The position numbers and the translations under genes are program-made. Source: Cupriavidus sp. WKF15 (GTDB lineage Bacteria > Pseudomonadota > Gammaproteobacteria > Burkholderiales > Burkholderiaceae). Taken from it: a DNA stretch of 64,000 nt. The notes below the pieces were generated by a model. That model saw only the letters and a program-made list of their open reading frames with translations. It had not been told where the DNA came from and searched no databases. The DNA is taken from the NCBI RefSeq assembly GCF_029278605.1, contig NZ_CP119572.1:372001-436000 (forward strand), given 5' to 3'. Positions 49,902 through 59,058 of the stretch are shown here, in pieces; within the stretch, counting starts at the first letter, position 1, and the number at the start of each line of letters is the position of its first letter.

Positions 49902-50294
49902 ATGCCGAAAAGTCGTCGCCGGGCAGGCCGCCGGTCGGTGCTGTGCGCATGGACAGGTCGGTCTAACGGAAATCCCAAACTGAAATGCAGGTGCCTCACA
50001 CGCCATCTTTGGGCGCCGCCGCAGGTCGTTCGGGCCGCCGCGAACCGCCGGGGATGCGCGCGCCGACGGTTGCCCGGTGCGGGCAGGTGACCCGGAAAGC
50101 GCGGAGAAGCAAACCTGTTAATATACCGAACTTCGGTTTCCCGGGTTGCCTGCGCTAGGCGCGCACCAGTGGGAGCCGGGCCGAATGCCGCGCTTGCCTG
50201 GTCGACCGGGATGGCAACTTCCGCCCCGGGTACCGATCGAAACAGCCATTGCCGCCAGCGCCGGCAGCCAGCCTGACCCATTCCCACGATCGCC
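49902..50294. other. Divergent uvrA-MFS intergenic region
   Basis: 393 bp, mostly GC-rich, with an AT-rich patch near 50112-50126 (CTGTTAATATACC) that may hold promoter elements. The patch resembles one half of a LexA box but lacks the second half. No gene seen. Confidence 0.5.
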
Positions 50295-51545
50295 ATGTCG
50301 CCGATCCCGTCTTCTTCCCCGGATGCCGCCGTTGCCGGCGATTCCAAAACCGTGCCCCAGCGCGAACGCATGACGCGTACCGAGATGCGTGCCAGCCTCT
50401 CGCTGGCCAGCATTTTCGCGCTGCGCATGCTGGGCCTGTTCCTGATCCTGCCGGTCTTTGCGGAGTACGCGCGCGGCCTGCCCGATGGCCATGACGCCCA
50501 GCGCGTCGGGCTGGCCATGGGCATCTACGGCCTGATGCAGGCTTTCCTGCACATTCCGCTTGGCTGGCTGTCGGACCGCGTCGGCCGCAAGCCGGTCATG
50601 GTGGCCGGCCTGCTGCTGTTCGTGGCCGGCGGCCTGGTGGCCGCGTTTTCGCACACGCTGTTTGGCATCACCGTGGGCCGCGCATTGCAGGGCGCCGGCG
50701 CGATTTCCGCCGCCATCACCGCTTGCATCGCCGACCTGACGCGCGAACGCCACCGTACCAAGGCCATGGCCATGGTCGGCGGCAGCATCGGACTGACCTT
50801 CGCGCTGTCGCTGGTAATTGCCTCGCCGCTGCTGCACGCCATTGGCATGCCGGGAATCTTCGCGCTGATGTCGGTGCTGGGCGCAGTGGCAATCGTCGTA
50901 ACGCTGTTCGTGGTGCCGAGCCCGCCGCCGCCGCATCCGGTACGGCTGCCGTTCCGCCAGGTACTGCTCAATCCGGACCTGGTGCGCCTGAACGTCGGCG
51001 TGCTGGCGCTTCACGCCTCGCAGGTCGCCATGTTCATGGTGGTGCCCGCCATGCTGGCCGACGCGGGCATGCCGCTCGACCAGCACTGGAAGGTCTACCT
51101 GCCTGTGGTGCTGGTGTCCTTCGTGCTGATGCTCGCGCCGATGATGGCCGCGGAGCGCTATGGCCGCGTGCGGCCCGTGCTGCTGAGCGCCGTGGGGCTG
51201 ATGACGGCGGTCCAGTTGCTGTTCGCCGCCGTGCATGGCCTGTGGGCCATCGTCGTGGTCCTGCTGTTGTTCTTTGTCGCCTTCAACGTGCTGGAGGCCA
51301 TGCAGCCTTCGCTGGTCTCGCGCTACGCGGCTGCCTCGCGCGGCGCGGCGCTCGGCGTGTACAACACCACGCAGGCGCTGGGTCTCTTCCTTGGAGGCGT
51401 GGTGGGGGGCTGGCTGCTCAAGCACGAAGGCCGCAGTGCCGTGTTCGTCGGCTGTGCGGTGGTGCTTCTGGTCTGGCTTATAATCGCCTGGAGCATGAAA
51501 CCGCCGCCGGCCAGGGGGCAGGCGAGTGCGCAGGCAACAGCCTGA
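50295..51545 (+). CDS. MFS transporter
   Basis: 416 residues with 12 predicted helices. MFS motif A appears as LGWLSDRVGRKPVM between helices 2 and 3, and helix 5 has the motif C-like GGSIGLTFALSLVIASPL of drug/proton antiporters. Likely an exporter of the multidrug or metabolite type; no substrate can be read. An internal ATG at 50370 is a possible alternative start. Confidence 0.88.
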   Translation: MSPIPSSSPDAAVAGDSKTVPQRERMTRTEMRASLSLASIFALRMLGLFLILPVFAEYARGLPDGHDAQRVGLAMGIYGLMQAFLHIPLGWLSDRVGRKPVMVAGLLLFVAGGLVAAFSHTLFGITVGRALQGAGAISAAITACIADLTRERHRTKAMAMVGGSIGLTFALSLVIASPLLHAIGMPGIFALMSVLGAVAIVVTLFVVPSPPPPHPVRLPFRQVLLNPDLVRLNVGVLALHASQVAMFMVVPAMLADAGMPLDQHWKVYLPVVLVSFVLMLAPMMAAERYGRVRPVLLSAVGLMTAVQLLFAAVHGLWAIVVVLLLFFVAFNVLEAMQPSLVSRYAAASRGAALGVYNTTQALGLFLGGVVGGWLLKHEGRSAVFVGCAVVLLVWLIIAWSMKPPPARGQASAQATA

Positions 51546-51779
51546 CGCGGTGCCAGCCGCATCACTTTGCAACAGATTCTGGCCAAATATGGCCTAGCAT
51601 GACCGCGCTTCCCGACTAGTCTGGCCGGGGGCGCGTTATTCGTTTACGTTGTCGCTTTTGCAGTCGTCGCAGTCGTCGCCCACGCGGTAGCCGCACCTGC
51701 AGCAATCCGGTTCAAACTACTACTTACGAGCGTATGCCACGCTTTTCAGCACAGCGCGTGGCTTTTGGAGAACATTCAC

Positions 51780-52322
51780 ATGGCATCGGTCAATAAAGTC
51801 ATTCTCGTCGGCAATCTGGGCGCGGACCCGGAAACCCGCTACATGCCCAGCGGCGACGCCGTGACCAACCTGCGCCTGGCGACCACCGACCGCTACAAGG
51901 ACAAGCAGAGCGGCGAGATGAAGGAAGCCACCGAGTGGCACCGCGTCTCGATGTTCGGCAAGCTTGCCGAAATTGCTGCCCAGTACCTGCGCAAAGGCTC
52001 GGCAGTCTATATCGAGGGCCGCATCCGCACCCGCAAGTGGCAGGACCAGAGCGGCCAGGACAAGTACAGCACCGAAATCGTCGCCGAACAGATGCAGATG
52101 CTGGGCGGTCGTCAGAGCGCCGGCGGTGGCGGCGATGAAGGCGGTTACGGTGGCGGCGGTGGTGGCGGTGGCTACAGCCGTGAATCGTCGGGCGGCGGCT
52201 ACGGCGGCCGCGGCCAGGGCGGCGCTGGCCAGGGCGGTGGCGGCCAGCAAGGCGGCGCGCGCCGTCAGCAGCAGGCGCCGTCGAACGGGTTCGAGGATAT
52301 GGATGACGATATTCCGTTCTAA
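51780..52322 (+). CDS. ssb: Single-stranded DNA-binding protein
   Basis: 180 residues: OB-fold ([61 protein letters not shown]), a Gly/Gln-rich flexible linker with long glycine runs, and the acidic C-terminal tip MDDDIPF that recruits repair and replication partners. Start at 51780 skips five upstream codons. Confidence 0.97.
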   Translation: MASVNKVILVGNLGADPETRYMPSGDAVTNLRLATTDRYKDKQSGEMKEATEWHRVSMFGKLAEIAAQYLRKGSAVYIEGRIRTRKWQDQSGQDKYSTEIVAEQMQMLGGRQSAGGGGDEGGYGGGGGGGGYSRESSGGGYGGRGQGGAGQGGGGQQGGARRQQQAPSNGFEDMDDDIPF

Positions 52323-52331
52323 GGCGGAATG

Positions 52332-52370
52332 AACAAGAATCCGTAAGTTTTGCTTGTCAGGATTCTTGTT
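52332..52370 (+). terminator. First stem-loop after ssb
   Basis: Perfect 11-bp inverted repeat AACAAGAATCC/GGATTCTTGTT (52332-52342, 52360-52370), 17-nt loop. No strong T-run, so it may act with the second terminator. Confidence 0.65.
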
Positions 52371-52392
52371 AAGTTATTGATTGATAGTGAGG

Positions 52393-52429
52393 CGCGAGGA
52401 TGAAACGTAAGTTTTGCCTCGCGTTTTTG
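52393..52429 (+). terminator. Second terminator after ssb
   Basis: Stem CGCGAGG/CCTCGCG (52393-52399, 52417-52423) followed by TTTTT. Its loop shares the 12-mer CGTAAGTTTTGC with the loop of the first stem-loop. Confidence 0.85.
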
Positions 52430-52543
52430 TTGGTGGGGCCGGAATAAGAAGAACGACAAAAAAGTAAGATTCGTGTGTGGATGCGCTGCTGGTGAGCGCC
52501 AGCACATCAGCCCACGCTTGAGAATCGAGCCAGCAATGACGGC

Positions 52544-52792
52544 TCACAAGGCCAGACGGTTGCTCGTCTTTGGCCTATCTACCGCAGGCGGAAACACACG
52601 CCAGCAGCCATCATCATGCCGAAAGAAGAACAACGCGCGTAAATCGGACTGTTGCGTGGTCTCGACGCATACGTAGCGCCGCCGGCCCGAGAGGGTACGA
52701 CTAAATTCAACTACATGGACCGACGCCGTGTGGCTAGGCGCGAGCCATTTTTCGACCTGAAAGCGCAACGAATGCTCATTTGTGCTTTTCAT
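52544..52792 (-). CDS. Small hypothetical protein
   Basis: 82 residues starting MKSTNEHSLRFQVEKWL, after a strong GGAGG ribosome-binding site. Not recognised as any named family. It contains VHVVEFSRT, RRYVCVETTQQSDLRALFFF and a DDGCWRVFPP segment, suggesting a compact folded domain with two cysteines and no signal or membrane helix. It is isolated between ssb and an SDR gene. The lower-GC flank and isolated position hint at accessory origin. Confidence 0.55.
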   Translation of the reverse strand: MKSTNEHSLRFQVEKWLAPSHTASVHVVEFSRTLSGRRRYVCVETTQQSDLRALFFFRHDDGCWRVFPPAVDRPKTSNRLAL

Positions 52793-53165
52793 GTCCCCCT
52801 CCATCACCCGGTTCTTGCTTTTCACAGCGCTCCAGAGGCCCCAAGGCTTATTCAGAATCGCCTATGGGACTCCGCTGCGCTGCAATGCGCCTCATGCTTC
52901 ACCATGAGTCGCAATTAATCTTGAGAAAGCACTTTAAGTCTAGGCTAGAACCTTCCGCCTCTACGCATCGTTTTGGGAAATAGCAACAGCGAGAGGGATG
53001 CGTGTTACGCGCATCAAGGATGCTAGTGCTGATGCATCGCAGTATGTCCGACTGACTACAAAAACGGCTAACCTTCATAGAAGGTTGACCCGCGCGCTTA
53101 GCGCGCAGCCGGCTCGGTACTGTGGGCCATTCACTACCGCTCATCATCCGTTATCAGGAGGACGT
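52793..53165. other. Lower-GC intergenic region before the SDR gene
   Basis: 373 bp without a credible gene. It holds two small hairpins: AACCTT-N5-AAGGTT (53070-53086) and a GC palindrome GCGCGCT-N-AGCGCGC (53092-53106), then the AGGAGG ribosome-binding site of the SDR gene near 53156-53162. Composition is visibly less GC-rich than the surroundings. Confidence 0.6.
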
Positions 53166-53762
53166 ATGCGCATCCTGGTCATTGGAGCCTCAGGGCTTCT
53201 AGGGAAAGAAATTACGGCTCTATTGTCGGAAGAGCATGACGTTGTAGCGGCCAGTCGTAGCTCTCCGAGGGTCTCGGTGGACATCTCCGACAAGCAGTCG
53301 ATTCTGGCGATGTACAAGCAACTGGGTACGGTCGACGCCGTGGTCTGCGTAGGTGGCACTGCGAAATTCGCACCGCTGGACGTCCTGACTGACGATGATT
53401 TTGCATTCAGCCTGGCCAACAAGCTGATGGGGCAAGTCAATCTCGTCCGGTATGGGGTTCCATACATCTCCCAGGGCGGGTCGGTTACGCTCACCAGTGG
53501 TACTCTCGCCCAGCATCCAATGCTTGGTGGTGCTGCAGTGAGCACCGTGAACGCCGGCATCGAGGCGTTCGGGCGGGCCGCGGCGCTTGAATTGCAAGGC
53601 AAGGTCCGCGTGAACGTCGTCAGCCCCGGATGGGTGTGGGAAACGCTCGAAGCGATGGGACGCGATACCGCAAAGGGTGTTCGGGCGGCGGTGGTCGCAC
53701 GGGTTTACCAGAAATGTATTCTGGAGGACATTACCGGACAGGTGGTGTCAGTTACCCACTGA
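53166..53762 (+). CDS. Short-chain dehydrogenase-like protein
   Basis: 198 residues, a short Rossmann protein: RILVIGASGLLGKEIT gives the GxSGxxG nucleotide site, DISDKQSILAMYKQLG and VVCVGGTAKFAPLD follow. At the usual catalytic YxxxK the sequence reads VSTVN, so the Tyr-Lys pair is missing, though the Ser in TLTSGTLA is kept. This is typical of a subgroup of short SDRs with unknown substrate. AGGAGG precedes the ATG by 4 nt. Confidence 0.82.
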   Translation: MRILVIGASGLLGKEITALLSEEHDVVAASRSSPRVSVDISDKQSILAMYKQLGTVDAVVCVGGTAKFAPLDVLTDDDFAFSLANKLMGQVNLVRYGVPYISQGGSVTLTSGTLAQHPMLGGAAVSTVNAGIEAFGRAAALELQGKVRVNVVSPGWVWETLEAMGRDTAKGVRAAVVARVYQKCILEDITGQVVSVTH

Positions 53763-53825
53763 ATCGCAGTGTCCGCGCGGCACTCCAGGCGTCAACGTTT
53801 CCTGAATCCCTGTGGGGGCGCTCTC

Positions 53826-54134
53826 ATGCAAGCAGATGGCAGCGACGCGCCCATCGAGACGCGGCTGGTACGCGTCCATGGTCGTGTGCGGGGTATCGGC
53901 TATCGGGAGGCGTGCGTGCACCGGGCCCATGAGCTGGGGGTTACCGGTTGGGTCCGCAATCGCATGGACGATACGGTAGAGGCAATGCTTCAGGGCTCGC
54001 CAGAGCAGCTCGCCGACATGTGCGGTTGGTTGAGTGAGGGCATGTCGGCAGCGCTTGTGGAAGAGCTTGAAGTGACTGAAGTGAAGCCACCGTTTGCGCG
54101 CTTTGACCGGTTTGAACGCTTGGCCACCCTGTAA
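53826..54134 (+). CDS. Acylphosphatase
   Basis: 102 residues. It hydrolyses acyl phosphates. The signature region RVHGRVRGIGYREACVHRAHELG with the catalytic Arg in GYR and the catalytic Asn in GWVRNRMDD are present. The canonical GxVQGVxYR reads GRVRGIGYR. An earlier in-frame start (53769) adds 19 residues but is less typical. Downstream is a strong terminator. Confidence 0.9.
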   Translation: MQADGSDAPIETRLVRVHGRVRGIGYREACVHRAHELGVTGWVRNRMDDTVEAMLQGSPEQLADMCGWLSEGMSAALVEELEVTEVKPPFARFDRFERLATL

Positions 54135-54573
54135 GGGCATTCGTGCACCGTGTCGTTGACGGCTTCCGTCGCGCTTCGCTGCGGGCTGGGCAGGCGCTCA
54201 AGCGAAAGGACAGGAGAACAAGGCGCCACCGACCAGCGCTGGAGGTCGCTGTCCGTTCCCTCGCTTAGTGTTACAAGGAGCCCGCGAATTGCAGGCTCTT
54301 TTTTTTGTCAGCATGGCTTCCTGCAGTGGATCGCGCGCAGGATCCACGCCTCAGGCAGGCGGCGCGGTGGCCACCAGTGGCGCTTCAGTCCCCTTCACGC
54401 ACGTCATCTACGTGTTTTCCCCGGTGCGGCGACATGCCCCGTGTAAGAAGCAGGTAAGGGGCAGGTCGTACCTTATCGTCACGGACCGGGACTGAGACCA
54501 CCACGCACGCGCTGGTTGGCGCATGCACTGTCAGTCCACGGCAAGCCCGTAGCACGAATGGCAGGAGACAAAG
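54135..54573. other. Intergenic region before the acetate symporter pair
   Basis: 439 bp with the acylphosphatase terminator and, beyond it, no clear gene or RNA. The stretch 54440-54570 should contain the promoter of the DUF485-actP pair, but no confident -35/-10 or -24/-12 was found. Confidence 0.55.
54277..54308 (+). terminator. Terminator after the acylphosphatase gene
   Basis: Stem GAGCCCGC/GCAGGCTC with one mismatch (about 54278-54285 and 54291-54298), followed by eight or more T. Confidence 0.82.
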
Positions 54574-54879
54574 ATGAATGAAGAACTGGTCGCAAGACTG
54601 AAGGCGAACCCCACGTACCGCGAGCTTGTGCACAAGCGCTCGCGGCTGGGATGGGCGCTGACCGCGGTGATGCTCGTGATCTACTACGGGTACGTGCTGC
54701 TCATCGCCTTCGACAAGGAACTCCTTGCCGCCAAGACCGGCGCAGGCGTGATGACGTGGGGCATGCCGATCGGCCTGTTCGTGATTCTCTTCACCGTTGT
54801 CATCACCGGGCTCTATGTGCGCCATGCCAACCGCGCCTATGACGAACTGACCGAGCAGATCAAGCGGGAGGTGGCATGA
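54574..54879 (+). CDS. yjcH: DUF485 small membrane protein (YjcH-like)
   Basis: 101 residues with two membrane helices (about 25-45 and 62-82) and the DUF485 start [16 protein letters not shown]. Genes of this family precede actP and are co-transcribed with the acetate permease; the stop overlaps the actP start by 4 bp (ATGA). Function as a symporter accessory is inferred from linkage. Confidence 0.92.
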   Translation: MNEELVARLKANPTYRELVHKRSRLGWALTAVMLVIYYGYVLLIAFDKELLAAKTGAGVMTWGMPIGLFVILFTVVITGLYVRHANRAYDELTEQIKREVA

Positions 54880-56537
54880 AAGCGAACCACGCAATCCTTG
54901 CCGGCAGCACGCTGCTGCTTTCGACGGCCGCACTGGCGGCCGGCGGCGACATGGGACAGGCAGTCCGCCAGCCGACCAACTGGACCGCCATCGGCATGTT
55001 CGTGCTGTTCGTGATCGGCACGCTGTTCATCACCAAGTGGGCGGCCAAGCGGACCACCTCGGCCGCCGCGTTCTACACCGGCGGTGGCGGCATCACCGGC
55101 TTCCAGAACGGCCTGGCAATCGCCGGCGACTTCATGTCTGCGGCCTCGTTCCTGGGCATTTCCGCGGCGGTCTATGCCAACGGCTATGACGGGCTGATCT
55201 ATTCGATCGGCTTCCTGGTCGGCTGGCCCGTCATCACCTTCCTGATGGCCGAACGGCTGCGCAACCTGGGCCGCTTCACGTTCGCCGACGTCGCGGCGTA
55301 CCGCTTCAAGCAGGCACCGATCCGCGCGTTCGCGGCGTCGGGCACGCTGGTGGTGGTGGCGTTCTACCTGATCGCGCAGATGGTCGGCGCGGGCCAGCTC
55401 ATCAAGCTGCTGTTCGGCCTGGAGTACTGGGTCGCGGTGGTGATCGTCGGCGCGCTGATGATGGTGTACGTGCTGTTCGGCGGCATGACCGCCACCACGT
55501 GGGTGCAGATCATCAAGGCCGGCCTGCTGCTGGGCGGCGCCACCTTCATGGCCTTCATGGTGCTGGCCCAGTATCACTTCAGCCCCGAGGCGCTGTTCGC
55601 CAAGGCGGTCGAGGTCCATGCCAAGAAGGACTCGATCATGAGCCCGGGCAACTTCATCAAGGACCCGATCTCGGCGATCTCGTTCGGCATTGCGCTGATG
55701 TTCGGCACGGCCGGCCTGCCGCATATCCTGATGCGCTTCTTCACCGTGCCCAATGCCAAGGAAGCGCGCAAGTCGGTGTTCTGGGCGACCACGTGGATCG
55801 GCTACTTCTACATCCTGACGTTCATCATCGGCTTCGGCGCGATCGTGCTGGTCGGGACCAACGCTAGCTTCCAGGACGGCAGCGGCAAGCTGCTCGGCGG
55901 CGTCAACATGGCGGCGGTGCACCTGGCCAGCGCGGTCGGCGGCAATGTGTTCCTCGGCTTCATCTCGGCCGTGGCGTTCGCGACGATCCTGGCGGTCGTG
56001 GCCGGCCTGACCCTCGCCGGCGCCTCGGCCGTGTCGCATGACCTGTACGCCACCGTCTTCAAGCACGGCAAGGCGACCAGTTCGATGGAGCTGCGCGTCT
56101 CGCGCATCACGACCATCATCCTCGGCCTCGTCGCCGTGGTGCTGGGCATCGTGTTCGAGAAGCAGAACATCGCGTTCATGGTGTCGCTCGCGTTCGCTGT
56201 CGCGGCGTCGGCCAACTTCCCGGTGTTGTTCATGTCGGTGCTGTGGAAGGGCTGCACCACGCGCGGCGCGACCATCGGCGGTTTCCTCGGCCTGCTGTCG
56301 GCGGTCGTGCTGACGGTCCTGTCGCAAGCGGTCTGGGTGGACGTGTTCCACTTCAAGGATGCGCCGTTCCCATACACCTCGCCCGCGCTGTTCTCGATGA
56401 CCATCGGTTTCCTTGGCATCTGGATCTTCTCGCTGGCCGACAAGTCCGCACGCGCTCGCGTGGACATGGCTGGCTTCGAGGCACAAGAGCTGCGCTCGGA
56501 GACCGGGATCGGAGCAGGCGAGGCAACCGCGCACTAA
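54876..56537 (+). CDS. actP: Cation/acetate symporter ActP
   Basis: 553 residues, sodium:solute symporter family with about 13 helices; signal-like N-terminus ends in LAAGGDMG. Family segments: [44 protein letters not shown], and [30 protein letters not shown]. It imports acetate and similar short acids with Na+. It overlaps the DUF485 gene by four bases. Three tandem 10-bp repeats span its stop codon. Confidence 0.95.
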   Translation: MKANHAILAGSTLLLSTAALAAGGDMGQAVRQPTNWTAIGMFVLFVIGTLFITKWAAKRTTSAAAFYTGGGGITGFQNGLAIAGDFMSAASFLGISAAVYANGYDGLIYSIGFLVGWPVITFLMAERLRNLGRFTFADVAAYRFKQAPIRAFAASGTLVVVAFYLIAQMVGAGQLIKLLFGLEYWVAVVIVGALMMVYVLFGGMTATTWVQIIKAGLLLGGATFMAFMVLAQYHFSPEALFAKAVEVHAKKDSIMSPGNFIKDPISAISFGIALMFGTAGLPHILMRFFTVPNAKEARKSVFWATTWIGYFYILTFIIGFGAIVLVGTNASFQDGSGKLLGGVNMAAVHLASAVGGNVFLGFISAVAFATILAVVAGLTLAGASAVSHDLYATVFKHGKATSSMELRVSRITTIILGLVAVVLGIVFEKQNIAFMVSLAFAVAASANFPVLFMSVLWKGCTTRGATIGGFLGLLSAVVLTVLSQAVWVDVFHFKDAPFPYTSPALFSMTIGFLGIWIFSLADKSARARVDMAGFEAQELRSETGIGAGEATAH

Positions 56538-56560
56538 ATCGCACTAAGTCGCACTTAGTC
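56531..56560. repeat. Three tandem 10-bp repeats at the actP stop
   Basis: Units GCACTAAATC, GCACTAAGTC, GCACTTAGTC (56531-56560). The actP TAA lies in the first. The last two form an inverted repeat CTAAG-N5-CTTAG. Confidence 0.8.
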
Positions 56561-56692
56561 GCGGCAACTTGCGGGGCGTCTGCTATCTTGGATCGAGGAT
56601 CCGCAACGCCCCGCCGTCGGCATGCACCAGGCAATGCGGGCGCAGGCCCCGCGCGCAACCGACGACGCCGGTGGCCACTTCTGAACACAGCA

Positions 56693-56710
56693 CAGGCCCC
56701 GCGGGGCCTG
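56693..56710. promoter_or_regulatory. Palindrome CAGGCCCC-GC-GGGGCCTG before the cupin gene
   Basis: Perfect 18-bp palindrome ending 21 bp before the cupin ATG. An 11-bp direct copy of its left side (CAGGCCCCGCG) lies exactly 50 bp upstream at 56643-56653. Confidence 0.45.
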
Positions 56711-56731
56711 CGCTGCCGGAGGCCGCCAACC

Positions 56732-57193
56732 ATGAAGCCGCAACCCTTCGCAGTGACTCCCGACGCGCATGCGCGCGCGCTTAACGTAGTCGGCGAGAAG
56801 ATCACGGTGCTGGCACCCAATACCGCCACGCAGGGCTACGAGGTGTTCCTGCAACAGGGTGAAGAGGGCAGCGGACCTCCGCCGCACTGCCACGACTGGG
56901 ACGAGTCGTTCTACGTCACACGCGGCACGATCGACATTGGCTATGACGACCAGGTCATCACGGCCACGGCCGGCACGTTCGTGCACGTACCAGCAGGCAC
57001 CATGCATCACTTCCGCTTCGGGCCAGGCGGTGGCGAGATGATTTCCATCACCAGCCAGGGCGGACGCGCATCCCGCCTGTTCACCCGCATCGACGAGGAA
57101 ATCCCGCCGGGCGAGCCAGATATCGCCAAGCTGCTCGCGGTGGCGAGCGAGTGCGGGGTGACGGTCGCCGCGGGCGGTTCGCCGCACGCCTGA
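56732..57193 (+). CDS. Cupin-domain protein
   Basis: 153 residues, a single cupin_2 domain. Metal ligands: PPPHCHDWDESFYVTRG (H-x-H plus E) and the second motif PAGTMHHFRFGPG. Small cupins may be metal-dependent enzymes or sensors; no activity can be assigned. It stands alone after actP and 35 bp before the next gene. Confidence 0.85.
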   Translation: MKPQPFAVTPDAHARALNVVGEKITVLAPNTATQGYEVFLQQGEEGSGPPPHCHDWDESFYVTRGTIDIGYDDQVITATAGTFVHVPAGTMHHFRFGPGGGEMISITSQGGRASRLFTRIDEEIPPGEPDIAKLLAVASECGVTVAAGGSPHA

Positions 57194-57228
57194 CCGGCAG
57201 CCCGCCGCAGACATCGGGGGATTGCCCA

Positions 57229-58482
57229 GTGAAGAATTGGCTTGCGGTGGGGGTGGTAATGATTGCCGCGCTGCTGTCGACGGCGGCGGGTGCCGCGGAC
57301 TTCGGCAGCAAGGGTGGGCCCGAGCCCGCCAATGTCGGGGAGATTGCCGATCGCCTGCGCGCGGACCCCTATGACCTGGAGCTGTTGATCAGCTTCGGCA
57401 CTTCCAAGGGCGGTTCAGCCGGCCACATTGCGCTGGCGATCCGTGACCAGGCGCCGGGCGACGACCTCGTCTACTCGGCCAACTTCTATGCCGACCGTGA
57501 CCGCAAGCACGCGGCAGGCTATTACACCGATGACCTGATGGTGGCCATCCCGAAGCGGGAATACCTGTTCGGGACGGTCTCGTCGGTTGCGCCGACCGCC
57601 GCGTTCGGCCTGGACTTCGGCGAGATCTACAAGCGCTCGGTGATCGGCGTGCGCGTGCGCGGCGTGCCGGCGCGCGACAAGGAAGCCCTGGCCGCCTACT
57701 TCAGGCGCATCAACGACGACTTTCACCGGCGTGCCAGGAACACCGAGTACCACCGGGGCGAAATCCGCTATGACTACTTGCGCCTCAACTGTGCCAAGAC
57801 CATTGGCGCGGCATTCCGCTATGGCGCAGGCTACAAGGACCTGGAGGTCACGAGCGCCAGGCTGCTGTCCGGGCGCCGGGTGGTGGCGGCCGCCACGGCC
57901 AACGTCCCGACCGAGATGGCGATGAAGCTCATCCGCGAGTGGGGAACACGCGGGTACGGCATGGATGTCGTGCTGTACAAGAAATACGGCGGTTCGACCT
58001 ATGTGGATCCGCTGGAGGAGGAGAAGGTGGCCTTCAAGGACTTGCCCAATCGCTTTCCTTCGGTCCTGTCGCTGGATTTCCGCAGGGAGCAGGGCGCCTA
58101 CAAGGACTTCGACAACCTGTATGCGATGTACCTGCTGTACAACCTTGGCCGGTACAGCGTGCGTGTCAACGCGCAGACGCTGCGGCTCGAGATCGAGCAG
58201 GAGAAGGCACCGATGGCCTACACCGAGGCCGCCGAGCTCGCCAGGCGCAATGCCAGGTCCGACAGCAGGAATTTCCGTCGCGGTGTCCTGTTCCGGCCGC
58301 TTGGCACCAGCATCGGGGAGACGCCGGACAACACACATCTTTATGACTTCTCCGCGGGGGGTGCCGACAGCGGCCAGATGCCGGGCGTTGCCGATGTTGC
58401 GCGGCTGGCGGATTCGATCGCCACGCAGGTGACCGCGGCGAGCACGGAAGAAGGGTGGCTGCCGGCTGCCGCCGGCAACTGA
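57229..58482 (+). CDS. Secreted protein with papain-like/DUF4105-type fold
   Basis: 417 residues with a signal peptide (about 1-22, ending AGAADF). The segment GGSAGHIALAIRDQ and a later YDYLRLNCAKTIGAAF place a His before an Asn-Cys motif, the order seen in circularly permuted NlpC/P60 and DUF4105 proteins (cysteine peptidase-like or amidase-like). No other domain recognised; the C-terminal third is unlike known families to me. The start is GTG at 57229; there is no good alternative ATG. Confidence 0.72.
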   Translation: MKNWLAVGVVMIAALLSTAAGAADFGSKGGPEPANVGEIADRLRADPYDLELLISFGTSKGGSAGHIALAIRDQAPGDDLVYSANFYADRDRKHAAGYYTDDLMVAIPKREYLFGTVSSVAPTAAFGLDFGEIYKRSVIGVRVRGVPARDKEALAAYFRRINDDFHRRARNTEYHRGEIRYDYLRLNCAKTIGAAFRYGAGYKDLEVTSARLLSGRRVVAAATANVPTEMAMKLIREWGTRGYGMDVVLYKKYGGSTYVDPLEEEKVAFKDLPNRFPSVLSLDFRREQGAYKDFDNLYAMYLLYNLGRYSVRVNAQTLRLEIEQEKAPMAYTEAAELARRNARSDSRNFRRGVLFRPLGTSIGETPDNTHLYDFSAGGADSGQMPGVADVARLADSIATQVTAASTEEGWLPAAAGN

Positions 58483-58584
58483 ACACAGTTCGGACGCCGG
58501 CGGGGTGCTCGCGCGTTGCGTGCATCAGAGGGCACACCCGGGCTTCCTGAAAGCGTGTGCGGCGATTTGTGACTAAGCTGGTAG

Positions 58585-58600
58585 TGGCTGTCCGCTTGCA
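58585..58600 (+). promoter_or_regulatory. Possible sigma-54 promoter upstream of the RcnB-like gene
   Basis: TGGCTGTCCGCTTGCA on the + strand: GG and GC are 10 bp apart and the TTGCA half is perfect, but three bases of the -24 element differ from consensus. Predicted start near 58611, 26 bp before the ATG. Weak. Confidence 0.35.
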
Positions 58601-58636
58601 CCGGCAGTTCGGTTTTCCGTACGCAAGGAGATCACC

Positions 58637-58966
58637 ATGAAGACAAAAAAAGCGCTACCCGCGCTGTTGCTGATCGCTGGCGTCCTGACGGCTTCCGCCA
58701 GCTTTGCCCAGCACAAGGGCAAGTCGAAGATGGCCGAGCCCGCGCCGGCCTCTGCTGCTGCCACGTCGCCCTACATGCAGGTCCAGGAATGGAAGAAGGG
58801 CGATCGCCTGCCCACCGAGTTCCGCGACAGGCAGTATGTGATCGATGACTGGAAGCAATACAGCCTGCCGGCGCCGCGCAAGGGCACGCACTGGGTTGGT
58901 GTCGGTGCGAACTACTACCTGGTGGCGCCCAATGGGGTGATCCAGCAGGTAGGCGCCGGAAGCTGA
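58637..58966 (+). CDS. RcnB-family periplasmic protein
   Basis: 109 residues: signal peptide (about 1-24, ASFAQ), a short Ala/Pro linker and an RcnB-like domain (VQEWKKGDRLPTEFRDRQYVIDDW, YSLPAPRKGTHWVGVGANYYLVAPNGVIQQV). E. coli RcnB helps nickel/cobalt homeostasis; here metal specificity is unknown. Ribosome-binding site AAGGAG lies about 9 nt upstream. Followed by a strong terminator. Confidence 0.87.
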   Translation: MKTKKALPALLLIAGVLTASASFAQHKGKSKMAEPAPASAAATSPYMQVQEWKKGDRLPTEFRDRQYVIDDWKQYSLPAPRKGTHWVGVGANYYLVAPNGVIQQVGAGS

Positions 58967-59002
58967 CCCCGATCGCGGCACCTTCGTCCTCCTGCAATAA
59001 AG

Positions 59003-59037
59003 AAGCCGCCCGCGCTGACCTGCGCGGGCGGCTTTTT
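59003..59037. terminator. Bidirectional terminator after the RcnB-like gene
   Basis: Perfect 13-bp stem (59003-59015 with 59022-59034), 6-nt loop, then TTT on the + strand. It separates two convergent genes. Confidence 0.92.
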
Positions 59038-59058
59038 CCTTCACGTTCCGGCAGAGCG

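Noticed and set aside
50101..50130. Possible LexA box upstream of uvrA (CTGTTAATATACC)
   Set aside because: One CTGT half is present but the second half at the required distance is TTCG/CGAA-like rather than ACAG; not enough for a LexA call.
53092..53106. GC palindrome before the SDR gene as a terminator
   Set aside because: No T-run on either strand and a 1-nt centre; too weak to call as a terminator.
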